DNA of 64,000 bases from Holothuria scabra. Its lineage: Eukaryota > Echinodermata > Holothuroidea > Aspidochirotida > Holothuriidae. The notes under the pieces were generated by a model. The model made no database searches and was not told the DNA's origin. It saw nothing but the letters and a program-made list of their open reading frames with translations. The number at the start of each line of letters is the position of its first letter. The stretch's first letter is position 1. This document shows positions 39,801-42,905 of this stretch, in pieces. The position numbers and the translations under genes were made by a program. The stretch is from NCBI GenBank assembly GCA_037179385.1, contig CM074194.1:62001-126000 (forward strand), given 5' to 3'.

Positions 39801-42800
39801 CAAGAATGAACAGTTCATGAAGCTATTGTGAACAAATGACCAATTATTCTCTGCTGTGAGTAGTACATTCAACATATGTTTTAAATGCACTCCTCAGATA
39901 CACTAAGTCTGTTCTCAATTTGTTTCTAAGTTACAGTTCACTTTTGTATTTTAATTGAATCATTTTCTCCTCATACTTTACATGAAAAGGGAGAACCTTC
40001 ATTTGACAAAATATACCCAGTGTTTCCCCAGATGTGGAAACAATGCTTAACAACCAAGATTTGAAATTAATGTAATATTGCTTATTTCAAACAATTTTGA
40101 AAATAGCAAAATCATTTGTGCTTTCATCGTCTTTCAGCTGGTGGTGGCGGCATTCATAGAAATCTAGGAATGCCAAAGAAACCAAAAGCTTTGGGAGAAG
40201 AGTACAAGGCAAAGGTGAGAACTCTTCGTACTTTCGGGTTTTGTGAAGAAAAGTAATACTCAACCTGTTTCCTAGCATTTTTCATTTCATAAGGTGAACA
40301 ACTCAGAGTCTGAAAGCCAACCTCTCCTGGTCAATCATCAGACTTAACACTTTTGAGTTATAAAATTGGGAATGACTGGTGTGGTCTGACTTTCTAGTGC
40401 AGGACTAGGTGACTACAAGCCATAGAAATTCATGTTCTCTAGATAAAATCGGGCAAAGAAACTTGAGCTGATGAACTGGCCAGCTGACGAAGCAAGCAAA
40501 TTAATTTGCATGCTCCAAAGCAGGCAGAGACGAGCTGAGATAGGTTGCCCAGGATTTTGTAGGATTTCCTTTGAAGTCTTGGTTAGGGCTGGTCTAACTT
40601 CCCTAATGGAGTCGTGTGCTACTTTTAAAAAATATTGGGGGAATCAAGTTAAATAGGAATGAATTACTGTAAATTAATTCATAATTTGATACAAATATTG
40701 AGCCAGAAATGTTGTGTTCACTTTCACCTTGAAGAATTGTTGAAACAATCTGTTCACAAAAACTTGGAGGTTAGTGTGGAAAGCTATGTTGTAAAACATG
40801 CGATGGTCGTGATGTTTTTTCTATAATTAGCTGGTTGGTATACTGTGGATATGGAATCTCATTGGTGGCAGATTATAAATTGTGCTTTCTAGCAAATATA
40901 TCTTTGAATTCCAGATGCTGTACACCAATGCATTTGACATGCACATGGGTTCAGATCTTGCTCAGTGTACATTGATTTCTCTCAATGTAATCTGGCTTTT
41001 CTCCCACTTCGGTCTCTTGCTAAAATCAGTTGCCTAGCTGACAAAGTCAGTTGCATTGGAAACCCTGGGGACATCAGAGGTTAAAAACCAAAATTTCCGA
41101 AAAATTCCCTAGATCATCATCTGGATCACCAAAGGTGTAAAAGTTAAATTCCTCAAACATTTTTTAAACCTTTGGGCTTTCTGGTTTTGCTTCCTTGTTA
41201 CAGGATTTACTTTGTCTGTAGCTTTGTTATTTTGCCTGGCAGTTGTTTTAAAGCAGACATTTCACATATTTCCAGCTGTACTGTCCATATTTGCTAGAAA
41301 TTGTTCCTGCATCTTCCAGTGTCAAGTGTTTCCTTCTCTTTTAATTTGTATTTTATCACAAACAGAAAGCTGGTGGTGACATGAAGAAAAAGGGCAAACC
41401 AGATCCGTATGCATATCTACCTTTGAGTAGACAACAACTAAACAGAAGGTCAGTCGAGTTTATAAGAAATGTATTCTGTTATCAAATCAAAAATTGTTCA
41501 TTTTGTTTGTACTCCATCACATGTACATTTACTTACCAATCATGCAACGAAAGTCCACTTTACTTCTGGGAGAGTGTAATGCATTTTATAATTGCATGAT
41601 GCACCTCTTGATCACCAGGGAGTACGAGTGTGTCATGTTCACTACCTTGTAGACACAAAGGGGTACATCAAAGCATAGCCTTAGTGTATCTTAAGACAGG
41701 GTTACACACAGAGTTGTCTCAATGTCCATTCACACTTTCTAAAATCAGTGGAACTAGGATAGGATTGGTTGTGAAGAAATGGTCAGTCAAAAGTGCAGTT
41801 CATCATGAGTCAATATATTGCAAAGTTGTGTCAATTAGGGGTGCATCAGTACACTTGCATGTTTGATGCTATAAGACATTGATGCATTCCACCTGGAGTC
41901 AAAGGGTGCATCATGCAGTTGATAAGTGCTTAAGTCCTTGCTTCTACATGCATGCATGATTAATCAATTTAAAGATGTAACAAGATATGCAAGGGTGACA
42001 CATAAGTAACTAAAATCAAGTAAAATGCAATTATCAGCAACTTGTGCAACAAGCAAACACAAGAGATTCACCCTTTGATGTTAGAATAGATCTTCAATCA
42101 GTTCATGCATGAAATTATTTGCCTCAACAACTGACTGCATGGTCAAGTGGTTATAGAATCAGACTTGCGGTCTATAGGTCTGGAGTTTTACACCTGGCCG
42201 GGTCATACTGAAGACTTTAAAAATGGAACCTACTGCCATTTTGTTTGGTGCTCAGCATGAGCAATGGAGTAAGGAAAATAACTTCTGTCACTTTTATTTG
42301 TATGTTTTCAGTCCAGTGCTGTAAATCATCCTAACTTTAGAACTCAAATGCAGGTTTCAAAGTTGTTTAATGACCAACTGCATGGTCAAGTGGTTATAGA
42401 ATCCGACTTGTAGTCTAAAGGTCTGGAGTTTGACACCTGGCCGGGTCATACTGAAGACTTTAATAATGGAATCTGTTGGCATTTTATTTGGTGCTCACCA
42501 TAGGCAATGGGGTAATAAAAAGCAAACCAGTGTGCTCCTATTAGACAAAAGGCTGTGACCAGCCTGACTTAAGCTAACCCTGAGCCGTAAAGCTCCATCT
42601 AGATTAACTTACTCCATCACCAAGGGAATCGTTCTAGTGGTTTCCATGAGAACATGATGAGAGTTACCCAGTCACAAGGAAATTTATATGTTTCAAGTAA
42701 GACTTAAGCACAATTGAGTGATGTTTAAAACATATTCTTTAAATTCATTTTCTCTTGAAACAGGAAGAAGAAACAGACATTGGGAGCCTGGAAGGGAGTG

Positions 42801-42905
42801 GCCAAGACAGGTCACAGGAAAGGGATACAGCAAGGCAGGCAAGCAGGAAAGAAAAAGGGGTACAGTATCAACAGAGGCCAGAAAAATAAGAAGCATAAAC
42901 ATTGA
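693..42905 (+). CDS. RRP12: RRP12-like protein gene (22 exons, 5' end missing)
   Basis: RRP12 is a nucleolar/nuclear HEAT-repeat protein of the NUC173 family that works in pre-40S and pre-60S rRNA processing and in Ran-dependent export of ribosomal subunits. Conceptual splicing of 22 exons gives 3207 nt (1068 codons plus TGA at 42903-42905) with consistent phase at every junction. The product aligns from memory along its length with human RRP12 from about residue 255 to the C-terminus: [40 protein letters not shown] and LNRRKK are obvious anchors. The N-terminal two thirds are helical HEAT-type and include the NUC173 region; the last third is acidic ([16 protein letters not shown]) and ends strongly basic (KKKGYS...KNKKHKH). 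The start codon and first exons are not visible. No canonical AATAAA occurs within 2 kb of the stop; the first seen is at 45380. Human RRP12 is about 1297 residues, so roughly 230-250 residues are missing here. Confidence 0.95.
832..1876 (+). other. RRP12 intron, nothing recognised
   Basis: AT-rich spacer of about 1 kb between two in-phase exons. No repeat shared with other parts of the window and no coding segment was seen. Confidence 0.5.
1877..2004 (+). CDS. RRP12: RRP12 exon
   Basis: TCACAG acceptor and GTGAGT donor. It completes a split Gly codon, then encodes [20 protein letters not shown] and [10 protein letters not shown], matching human LTLLKDLLPCFP...LLRVMTLSHV. It ends in phase 0. 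Confidence 0.95.
2079..2365. mobile_element. TTAA-flanked ~300 bp MITE, copy A
   Basis: It begins TTAAAGGCCTTATTCTCTGACCC and ends at GACTTTTAA. The body (CCAGACACAATCTCAG, GCTGTGTAATATGAGC, CTTGCTGTCAATCA) recurs at 9378-9687, about 29745-29905 and 32160-32462. The ends are inverted repeats of AGGCCTAATCCTCTCACCC, best preserved in the other copies. TTAA on both sides suggests a piggyBac-type target duplication; no protein is encoded. Confidence 0.75.
2607..2797 (+). CDS. RRP12: RRP12 exon
   Basis: TTGTAG acceptor and CG|GTGAGT donor (ends with two extra bases). It encodes [14 protein letters not shown], then [20 protein letters not shown] and [15 protein letters not shown], which match human LNAQIITALYDY...NDLQP and WLKVMEKAHINLVR almost residue by residue. 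Confidence 0.97.
2798..3764 (+). other. RRP12 intron part, nothing recognised
   Basis: AT-rich intronic sequence with no coding segment and no repeat match that I could identify inside the window. Confidence 0.45.
3765..4060 (-). repeat. dispersed ~300 bp repeat, copy 1 (reverse)
   Basis: The reverse complement (CTAAACCCCAAGTCCAAATT, TTATGAGTGGGTT, GACAATTTTCTAATTTTTAT, then a G-rich stretch) matches 25290-25570 and 48068-48360 on the plus strand. It is non-coding. All three end in a poly-C/G tract, and copies 1 and 3 directly abut other TEs. Confidence 0.7.
4082..5316. mobile_element. GGTTCC-ended MITE, copy 1
   Basis: The ends are the inverted pair GGTTCCTTGC (4082) and GCAAGGAACC (5307-5316). 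The body holds a (TG)n tract, then ~150 bp modules with AGGTCA-type half-sites (near-DR1 AAGTCAAAGGTCA at about 4266, GGGGTCACCAGAGGTCA) and a conserved tail. Homologous copies lie at 16797-18327 and 50727-51952. There is no transposase. Copies 1 and 3 also share about 245 bp of sequence beyond the right terminus (5317-5563). Confidence 0.8.
5670..5781 (+). CDS. RRP12: RRP12 exon
   Basis: TTCTCAG acceptor and AAG|GTAAGT donor. It completes a split Arg codon and encodes [20 protein letters not shown] then [15 protein letters not shown], the counterpart of human HLPRFFGTAVTCLLS...VLTAATQSLK. It ends in phase 0. Confidence 0.93.
6245..6330 (+). repeat. SINE 3' fragment
   Basis: The stretch with AGCAGGTAAATCAAGCCAG, CTGCAACTGGAAAAATGGC and TTAAACCAATGGGTTAGGAA matches the 3' half of the tRNA-derived SINE seen at 9793, 34074 and 37288. 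The tRNA head is missing. Confidence 0.55.
6392..6550 (+). CDS. RRP12: RRP12 exon
   Basis: TTTGACAG acceptor and GAG|GTAAGA donor, phase 0 at both ends. It encodes [11 protein letters not shown], then [20 protein letters not shown] and [11 protein letters not shown], matching human [20 protein letters not shown]...VLQLLCVFFE. Confidence 0.97.
7590..8160. repeat. dispersed intronic repeat, copy 1
   Basis: The segment with GTGTGGGATACACAAATGGA, TTTTTGTGCAGTCTGTGCAT and CAAATTTTGGAACACATGTT is paralogous to 29180-29500 in another RRP12 intron (GTGGGATACACAAATTGA, TTTTGTGCAGAATGTGCATG). A 127-codon open frame on the minus strand here is not conserved in the second copy, so I treat it as chance. 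Confidence 0.55.
8324..8502 (+). CDS. RRP12: RRP12 exon
   Basis: CTTGCAG acceptor and GA|GTAAGT donor (two extra bases). It encodes [20 protein letters not shown] then [20 protein letters not shown], matching human HPVMRKCLQSLCDLR...SMGPEVVLQAVPL. Confidence 0.97.
8503..9188 (+). other. RRP12 intron, nothing recognised
   Basis: About 690 bp between exons that share a phase-2 junction. No repeat family member or RNA gene was recognised. Confidence 0.45.
9189..9310 (+). CDS. RRP12: RRP12 exon
   Basis: CTAAACAG acceptor and AAAT|GTGAGT donor (one extra base). It encodes [18 protein letters not shown] then [18 protein letters not shown], matching human LDFPRSWLLPVIRDHV...FFTTYFLPLANTLKSK. The following intron is 9507 bp and hosts the Penelope-like palindrome. 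Confidence 0.97.
9378..9687. mobile_element. TTAA-flanked MITE, copy B
   Basis: Left end TTAAAGGCCTAATCCTCTCA and right end GTAGTTTAGGGTAAGGGTTG...CCTTTAA are inverted repeats of each other. TTAA sits on both flanks. The internal sequence matches copies A and D. Confidence 0.8.
9793..10023 (+). mobile_element. tRNA-derived SINE, near full length
   Basis: A-box-like GTTCAAGTGGTAAGAGCATC and B-box-like GAGTTCAAGTCC are spaced as in a tRNA. They are followed by the family core GGGTCATACC...AATGGAAGCC...GCAATGGAGTAAGG...CAACTGGAAAAA and the tail AACTAGTTGGTTGACAACTG. The same core recurs at least nine times in the window. The tRNA part cannot fold as a mature tRNA, so it is a SINE head rather than a functional gene. 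Confidence 0.8.
10440..10522. repeat. AT microsatellite and left flank of palindrome
   Basis: A TATATATATATAAATATAAA tract is followed by about 60 bp (containing ACACTGGATACAGTGCTCAA) not present beyond the right arm. The right side of the palindrome also meets AAATATATATAG, so the insertion sits in or next to an AT repeat. Confidence 0.6.
10551..10620 (-). ncRNA. hammerhead ribozyme, left arm
   Basis: Minus-strand mirror of the motif at 14851-14920 with the same core: CTGAGGA, an 8 bp stem II, GAAA, a short self-complementary stem III and a UA cleavage dinucleotide. The 70 bases read the same in both arms. See the right-arm entry for the full fold. Confidence 0.72.
10989..12688 (-). CDS. 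Penelope-like RT/GIY-YIG polyprotein (left copy, truncated)
   Basis: The frame is open from the spacer boundary (first Met codon at 12491) to a TGA at 10989, with RT and most of the GIY-YIG domain in one uninterrupted frame. RT motifs: [20 protein letters not shown], motif [11 protein letters not shown], motif [18 protein letters not shown] and motif [10 protein letters not shown]. The linker has [15 protein letters not shown], a probable Cys cluster; the endonuclease core is [16 protein letters not shown]. The stop at 10989 comes from a TGA where the right copy has GGA, so this copy loses the last ~55 residues. RT/GIY-YIG fusions of this type are typical of endonuclease-bearing Penelope-like elements; the clade is not resolved. 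Confidence 0.88.
12689..12781 (+). other. 93 bp spacer between palindrome arms
   Basis: This is the only part of the element present once. It continues the right-arm reading frame upstream ([20 protein letters not shown], then LELVQNIEY), so it is extra 5' coding sequence of the right copy, not foreign DNA. Confidence 0.75.
12689..14098 (+). CDS. Penelope-like RT (right copy, 5'-truncated, frame broken)
   Basis: Open from the spacer through a reverse transcriptase with the same motifs as the left copy ([32 protein letters not shown]). First Met-type start at about 12751. The frame ends near 14094 after a local rearrangement: where the left copy reads [13 protein letters not shown], this copy has scrambled bases and terminates. 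The GIY-YIG part continues in another frame from 14120. This copy is therefore a pseudogene at that point, although both halves are otherwise intact. RT of this type primes cDNA synthesis at the insertion site. Confidence 0.85.
14120..14644 (+). CDS. Penelope-like GIY-YIG endonuclease part (right copy)
   Basis: 174 codons continuing the retroelement protein after the frame break: [20 protein letters not shown], a Cys-rich segment [15 protein letters not shown], then the GIY-YIG core ([26 protein letters not shown], a downstream [11 protein letters not shown]) and a basic tail KHRKKKLL. In these elements the endonuclease nicks the target DNA. This copy keeps the C-terminus that the left copy lost. 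The Met at 14120 is probably internal to the original polyprotein rather than a true start. Confidence 0.85.
   Translation: MPNVHQIISSHNKSILRAEKTAESDQSNQTCNCRRDNLCPLEGNCLASGVIYQASVTRQDNLKVETYVGLTENPFKTRFNGHNSSFRNETQRNATTLSQYIWTLKDNNVPYSIKWKILAHGNSYSTSSKRCNLCVTEKYFIIHKPYMSSLNNRNELVSSCKHRKKKLLCHNNFL
14851..14920 (+). ncRNA. hammerhead ribozyme, right arm
   Basis: The fold is readable by eye. Stem I: GCATTT (14851-14856) with AAATGC (14915-14920), a 2x2 internal loop, then AGA with TCT. Core CTGAGGA at 14862-14868. Stem II: GTGTAGGC (14869-14876) with GCCTATAC (14888-14895), one G-U wobble. GAAA at 14896-14899. Stem III: ACA...TGT closing AGCT. UA at 14908-14909 predicts cleavage after 14909. 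Hammerheads are an established component of Penelope-like element terminal regions, which supports the element call. Activity is not shown. Confidence 0.75.
15060..16575 (-). pseudogene. decayed canonical Penelope-like element
   Basis: Minus-strand fragments in several frames with stops. RT motif [19 protein letters not shown] at about 16514-16568; motif C FIDDIF at about 16440-16461, closely followed by a stop; the post-RT block [11 protein letters not shown]...SCHPQHC...LRRIC-like segment at 16041-16283; a Cys segment [13 protein letters not shown] near 15750; and GIY-YIG start [15 protein letters not shown] at about 15590-15636. This is the common Penelope/Neptune-type architecture, clearly different from the adjacent palindromic element. 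It is too broken to encode a protein. The part upstream of motif B (16575-16796) is not recognisable. Confidence 0.78.
15070..15118 (-). ncRNA. possible decayed hammerhead motif
   Basis: On the minus strand CTGATGA (15100-15106) is followed 16 bases later by GAAA (15080-15083) and then GCTCTACT, whose TACT pairs with the AGTA just before CTGATGA. Stem II is poor (AGA/TCT plus an unpaired A). It sits at the 3' side of the decayed Penelope-like element, where a hammerhead would be expected. Confidence 0.35.
16797..18327. mobile_element. GGTTCC-ended MITE, copy 2 (with insert)
   Basis: Ends GGTTCCTTGC (16797) and GCAAGGAACC (18318-18327). It carries perfect DR1 AGGTCAAAGGTCA motifs at 17266-17278 and 17518-17530, and an ERR/SF-1-type TCAAGGTCA just after the second. 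Between two TG tracts (about 16868-17150) it holds roughly 285 bp of more GC-rich sequence absent from copies 1 and 3. Confidence 0.8.
18580..18720 (+). repeat. SINE 3' fragment
   Basis: GATGGAAGCCACTGACATTT, CACAATGGAGTAGGGAA and the TTAAACCAGAGGGTTACAAG tail match the SINE core. The tRNA-like head is absent. Confidence 0.6.
18818..19045 (+). CDS. RRP12: RRP12 exon
   Basis: TGTAAAG acceptor and GATG|GTAAAT donor. It completes a split Ser codon, then encodes [20 protein letters not shown] and [20 protein letters not shown], matching human [20 protein letters not shown]...LARTLGMAISERPDLRVTV. It ends with one extra base. Confidence 0.97.
19629..19774 (+). CDS. RRP12: RRP12 exon
   Basis: ACACAG acceptor and AAG|GTACAG donor. 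It encodes [18 protein letters not shown] and [19 protein letters not shown], matching human [16 protein letters not shown]...AVLETIRTYLTITD. It ends in phase 0. Confidence 0.96.
19775..22923 (+). other. RRP12 intron, mostly unrecognised
   Basis: 3.1 kb with no member of the repeat families named here. The minus strand at 20662-20830 has an open stretch of about 53 codons ([33 protein letters not shown]) of unusually coding-like, GC-richer composition; I do not recognise it. The rest shows nothing. Confidence 0.4.
22924..23079 (+). CDS. RRP12: RRP12 exon
   Basis: TTTCAG acceptor and GAG|GTCAGT donor, phase 0 at both ends. It encodes [13 protein letters not shown] then [20 protein letters not shown] and [10 protein letters not shown], matching human SVLDLVVALAPCADEAAISK...RPYLE. 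Confidence 0.93.
23908..24066 (+). CDS. RRP12: RRP12 exon
   Basis: CATAG acceptor and TCG|GTGAGA donor, phase 0 at both ends. It encodes [20 protein letters not shown], then [20 protein letters not shown], matching human VQKKAYRVLEEVCASPQG...LKKTLLDSLRSTSSPAK. Confidence 0.97.
24067..24769 (+). other. RRP12 intron, nothing recognised
   Basis: About 700 bp without repeats or coding segments that I can identify. Confidence 0.45.
24770..24959 (+). CDS. RRP12: RRP12 exon
   Basis: TTTCAG acceptor and AAG|GTTTGA donor (one extra base). It encodes [20 protein letters not shown], then [20 protein letters not shown], matching human PRLKCLLHIVRKLSAEHKEF...LIPEVILCTKEVSVGAR. Confidence 0.97.
25290..25570 (+). 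repeat. dispersed ~300 bp repeat, copy 2
   Basis: Starts AACCCCAAGTTTATATTGAT and contains AAGTTATGAGTGGGTTC, CCAAGATATTGACAATTTTC and GGAAATGAAAAGGGGGG. It matches the repeat at 3765-4060 (reverse) and 48068-48360. Confidence 0.7.
25715..25855 (+). repeat. SINE 3' fragment
   Basis: GTCATACCAAAGACACTAAA, TGGAACCTA (twice) and AATCAATGGAGTAGGGAAAC match the SINE core; the head and tail are missing or diverged. Confidence 0.6.
27485..27592 (+). CDS. RRP12: RRP12 exon
   Basis: TCATCAG acceptor and AAAG|GTTAGT donor. It encodes [20 protein letters not shown] and [15 protein letters not shown], matching human YLVLIYPGLVGAVTMVSCSI..LTHLLFEFK. It has one extra base at each phase junction. Confidence 0.95.
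28700..28839. mobile_element. short foldback MITE, copy 1
   Basis: Left TAGACCTTTTTCCAAATTAG and a right side with CCCACAATCCTTTGTAATGG are imperfect inverted repeats; the same structure is at 33336-33495. It is non-coding. Confidence 0.55.
28922..29079 (+). CDS. RRP12: RRP12 exon
   Basis: TTCCTAG acceptor and CTG|GTATAG donor. It encodes [20 protein letters not shown] and [20 protein letters not shown], matching human [20 protein letters not shown]...ALGFIKVAVTVMD. It ends in phase 0. Confidence 0.95.
29180..29500. repeat. dispersed intronic repeat, copy 2
   Basis: Paralogous to 7590-8160 (GTGGGATACACAAATTGAGC, TTTTGTGCAGAATGTGCATG, ATCAAATTTTGGTACATCTG). Confidence 0.55.
29745..29905. mobile_element. 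TTAA MITE, copy C (5'-truncated)
   Basis: It keeps the right half: CATGCTGTGTAATATGACC, AACTTGCTGTCAATTAAAG and the full right end TTTAGGGTAAGAGGATTAGG followed by CCTTTAA. The left terminus is missing or unrecognisable. Confidence 0.7.
30122..30295 (-). mobile_element. tRNA-derived SINE (reverse)
   Basis: The reverse complement has an A-box-like AGTTGGCAGAGCAACCAGC, a B-box-like GGTTCGATTCC (the best tRNA-like B box in the window), then GTCATATCAAAGATTTAC and GCATAAGCAATGGAGTAGAG. Confidence 0.75.
32160..32462. mobile_element. TTAA-flanked MITE, copy D
   Basis: TTAA at both edges. Left end AAAGGCCCAGTTCTATCACC and right end GTAGTTTGGGGTGAGAGG are inverted repeats. An internal perfect palindrome GGTACCCGGGTACC is unique to this copy. 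Confidence 0.8.
32792..32883 (+). CDS. RRP12: RRP12 exon
   Basis: TTGCAG acceptor and GG|GTGAGA donor. It encodes [20 protein letters not shown] and FKQLVKKFG, matching human [27 protein letters not shown]. It ends with two extra bases. Confidence 0.95.
33336..33495. mobile_element. short foldback MITE, copy 2
   Basis: Left TAGATCTTTTTTCCAAATAG...TGTGGGATGG and right CTATCCCACAAG...GCTGTTTGGAAAGTGGTCTA pair over about 50 bases around a short loop. Related to 28700-28839. Confidence 0.65.
33663..33836 (+). CDS. RRP12: RRP12 exon
   Basis: CCTCCAG acceptor and GAG|GTTGTA donor. It encodes [20 protein letters not shown] then [17 protein letters not shown], matching human FELVKRLLPEEYHRVLVNIR...KRHRALSQAAVEEEEEE. 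The acidic linker region starts here. Two extra bases pair with the next exon's first base. Confidence 0.94.
33916..34380 (+). repeat. 465 bp tandem duplication, unit 1
   Basis: GATGGAAGGCCACTATTCC...CCTAGATTAGT recurs immediately at 34382-34846 with no difference that I can see. The unit includes a whole SINE. It lies within an RRP12 intron. Confidence 0.9.
34074..34308 (+). mobile_element. tRNA-derived SINE (in duplication unit 1)
   Basis: CAGTTGGTTAGAGCATCTGA (A box) and GGAGTTCAAGTCC (B box) are followed by the family core AATGGAACCTATTGCC and AATCAATGGAGTAGGAAAA and the tail ACCAATTGGTGGGAAAGGGC. Confidence 0.82.
34382..34846 (+). repeat. 465 bp tandem duplication, unit 2
   Basis: Exact-looking copy of 33916-34380 at an offset of 466 bp; downstream sequence diverges at once after ATTAGT. 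Confidence 0.9.
34540..34774 (+). mobile_element. tRNA-derived SINE (in duplication unit 2)
   Basis: Copy of the SINE at 34074-34308, carried along by the tandem duplication rather than by a separate insertion. Confidence 0.82.
34980..36600. mobile_element. TA-flanked 1.6 kb foldback element
   Basis: Left end TAGTGTTCGACCTAT and right end ATCGGTCGAACACTA are inverted repeats with a TA at each edge. The subterminal regions also mirror each other (ATCGGTAAT, GCTGATTA, TACCGATTA motifs on both sides). There is no transposase reading frame. The TA edges would fit a Tc1/mariner-type non-autonomous element; the superfamily is a guess. Confidence 0.65.
37288..37545 (+). mobile_element. tRNA-derived SINE
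   Basis: GTGTTTGGTCTAACGGTAAG (A box region) and CCCAGTTCGCTTCCC (B box region), then AAAAGGAACCTACTGCCG, GCATAAGCAATGGAGTAGG and TTAAACCAATAGGTGGGAAA, ending in a CTAACTAACTAAATAACTAA tail. Confidence 0.78.
37556..37745 (+). mobile_element. tRNA-derived SINE, head-truncated
   Basis: GGGTCATACTAAACACTTT, GCATAAGCAATGGAGTATGG and TTAAACCAGTTGGTTGGAAA match the family core, directly downstream of another copy. Confidence 0.72.
38048..38232 (+). CDS. RRP12: RRP12 exon
   Basis: CCTTCAG acceptor and TTAG|GTAAGG donor. It encodes [20 protein letters not shown], a basic patch ([11 protein letters not shown]), then [20 protein letters not shown], matching human SIEEILADSEDEED...[20 protein letters not shown]. 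It ends with one extra base. Confidence 0.97.
38990..39192 (+). CDS. RRP12: RRP12 exon
   Basis: TTTATAG acceptor and AAG|GTAAAT donor. It completes a split Ala codon and encodes [20 protein letters not shown], then a charged segment with [18 protein letters not shown], corresponding to human HGFKVSADGRLIIREE. It ends in phase 0. Confidence 0.95.
39689..39764 (+). CDS. RRP12: RRP12 exon
   Basis: TTTTCAG acceptor and CAAG|GTTAAT donor. It encodes [20 protein letters not shown] and SSKYQ: a short acidic exon matching human EEEELEIPPQYQ. Confidence 0.88.
40138..40214 (+). CDS. RRP12: RRP12 exon
   Basis: CTTTCAG acceptor and AAG|GTGAGA donor. It encodes [20 protein letters not shown] and EYKAK, matching human [23 protein letters not shown]. 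Confidence 0.95.
40215..41365 (+). other. RRP12 intron, nothing recognised
   Basis: 1.15 kb with no identified repeat, RNA or coding feature. Confidence 0.45.
41366..41448 (+). CDS. RRP12: RRP12 exon
   Basis: AAACAG acceptor and AG|GTCAGT donor. It encodes [20 protein letters not shown] and SRQQLNRR, nearly identical to human KAKGDVKKKGRPDPYAYIPL..SKLNRR. Confidence 0.97.
42133..42345 (+). mobile_element. tRNA-derived SINE
   Basis: GCATGGTCAAGTGGTTATAG (A box) and a degenerate B box GGAGTTTTACACC, then GGGTCATACTGAAGACTTT, AATGGAACCTACTGCC and GAGCAATGGAGTAAGGAAAA. Confidence 0.78.
42371..42605 (+). mobile_element. tRNA-derived SINE
   Basis: Second copy about 240 bp downstream of the previous one, sharing GCATGGTCAAGTGGTTATAG and GTCTGGAGTTTGACACCTGG. 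The pair is more similar to each other than to other copies, suggesting one insertion followed by local duplication. Confidence 0.76.
42764..42905 (+). CDS. RRP12: RRP12 terminal exon
   Basis: GAAACAG acceptor; TGA at 42903-42905. It encodes [20 protein letters not shown], then a very basic tail with [19 protein letters not shown]. The human C-terminus is likewise LNRRKKMKLQGQFKGLVKAA...GHKNRRKDRRP, so a basic tail that could serve as a nucleolar signal is conserved. Confidence 0.96.
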
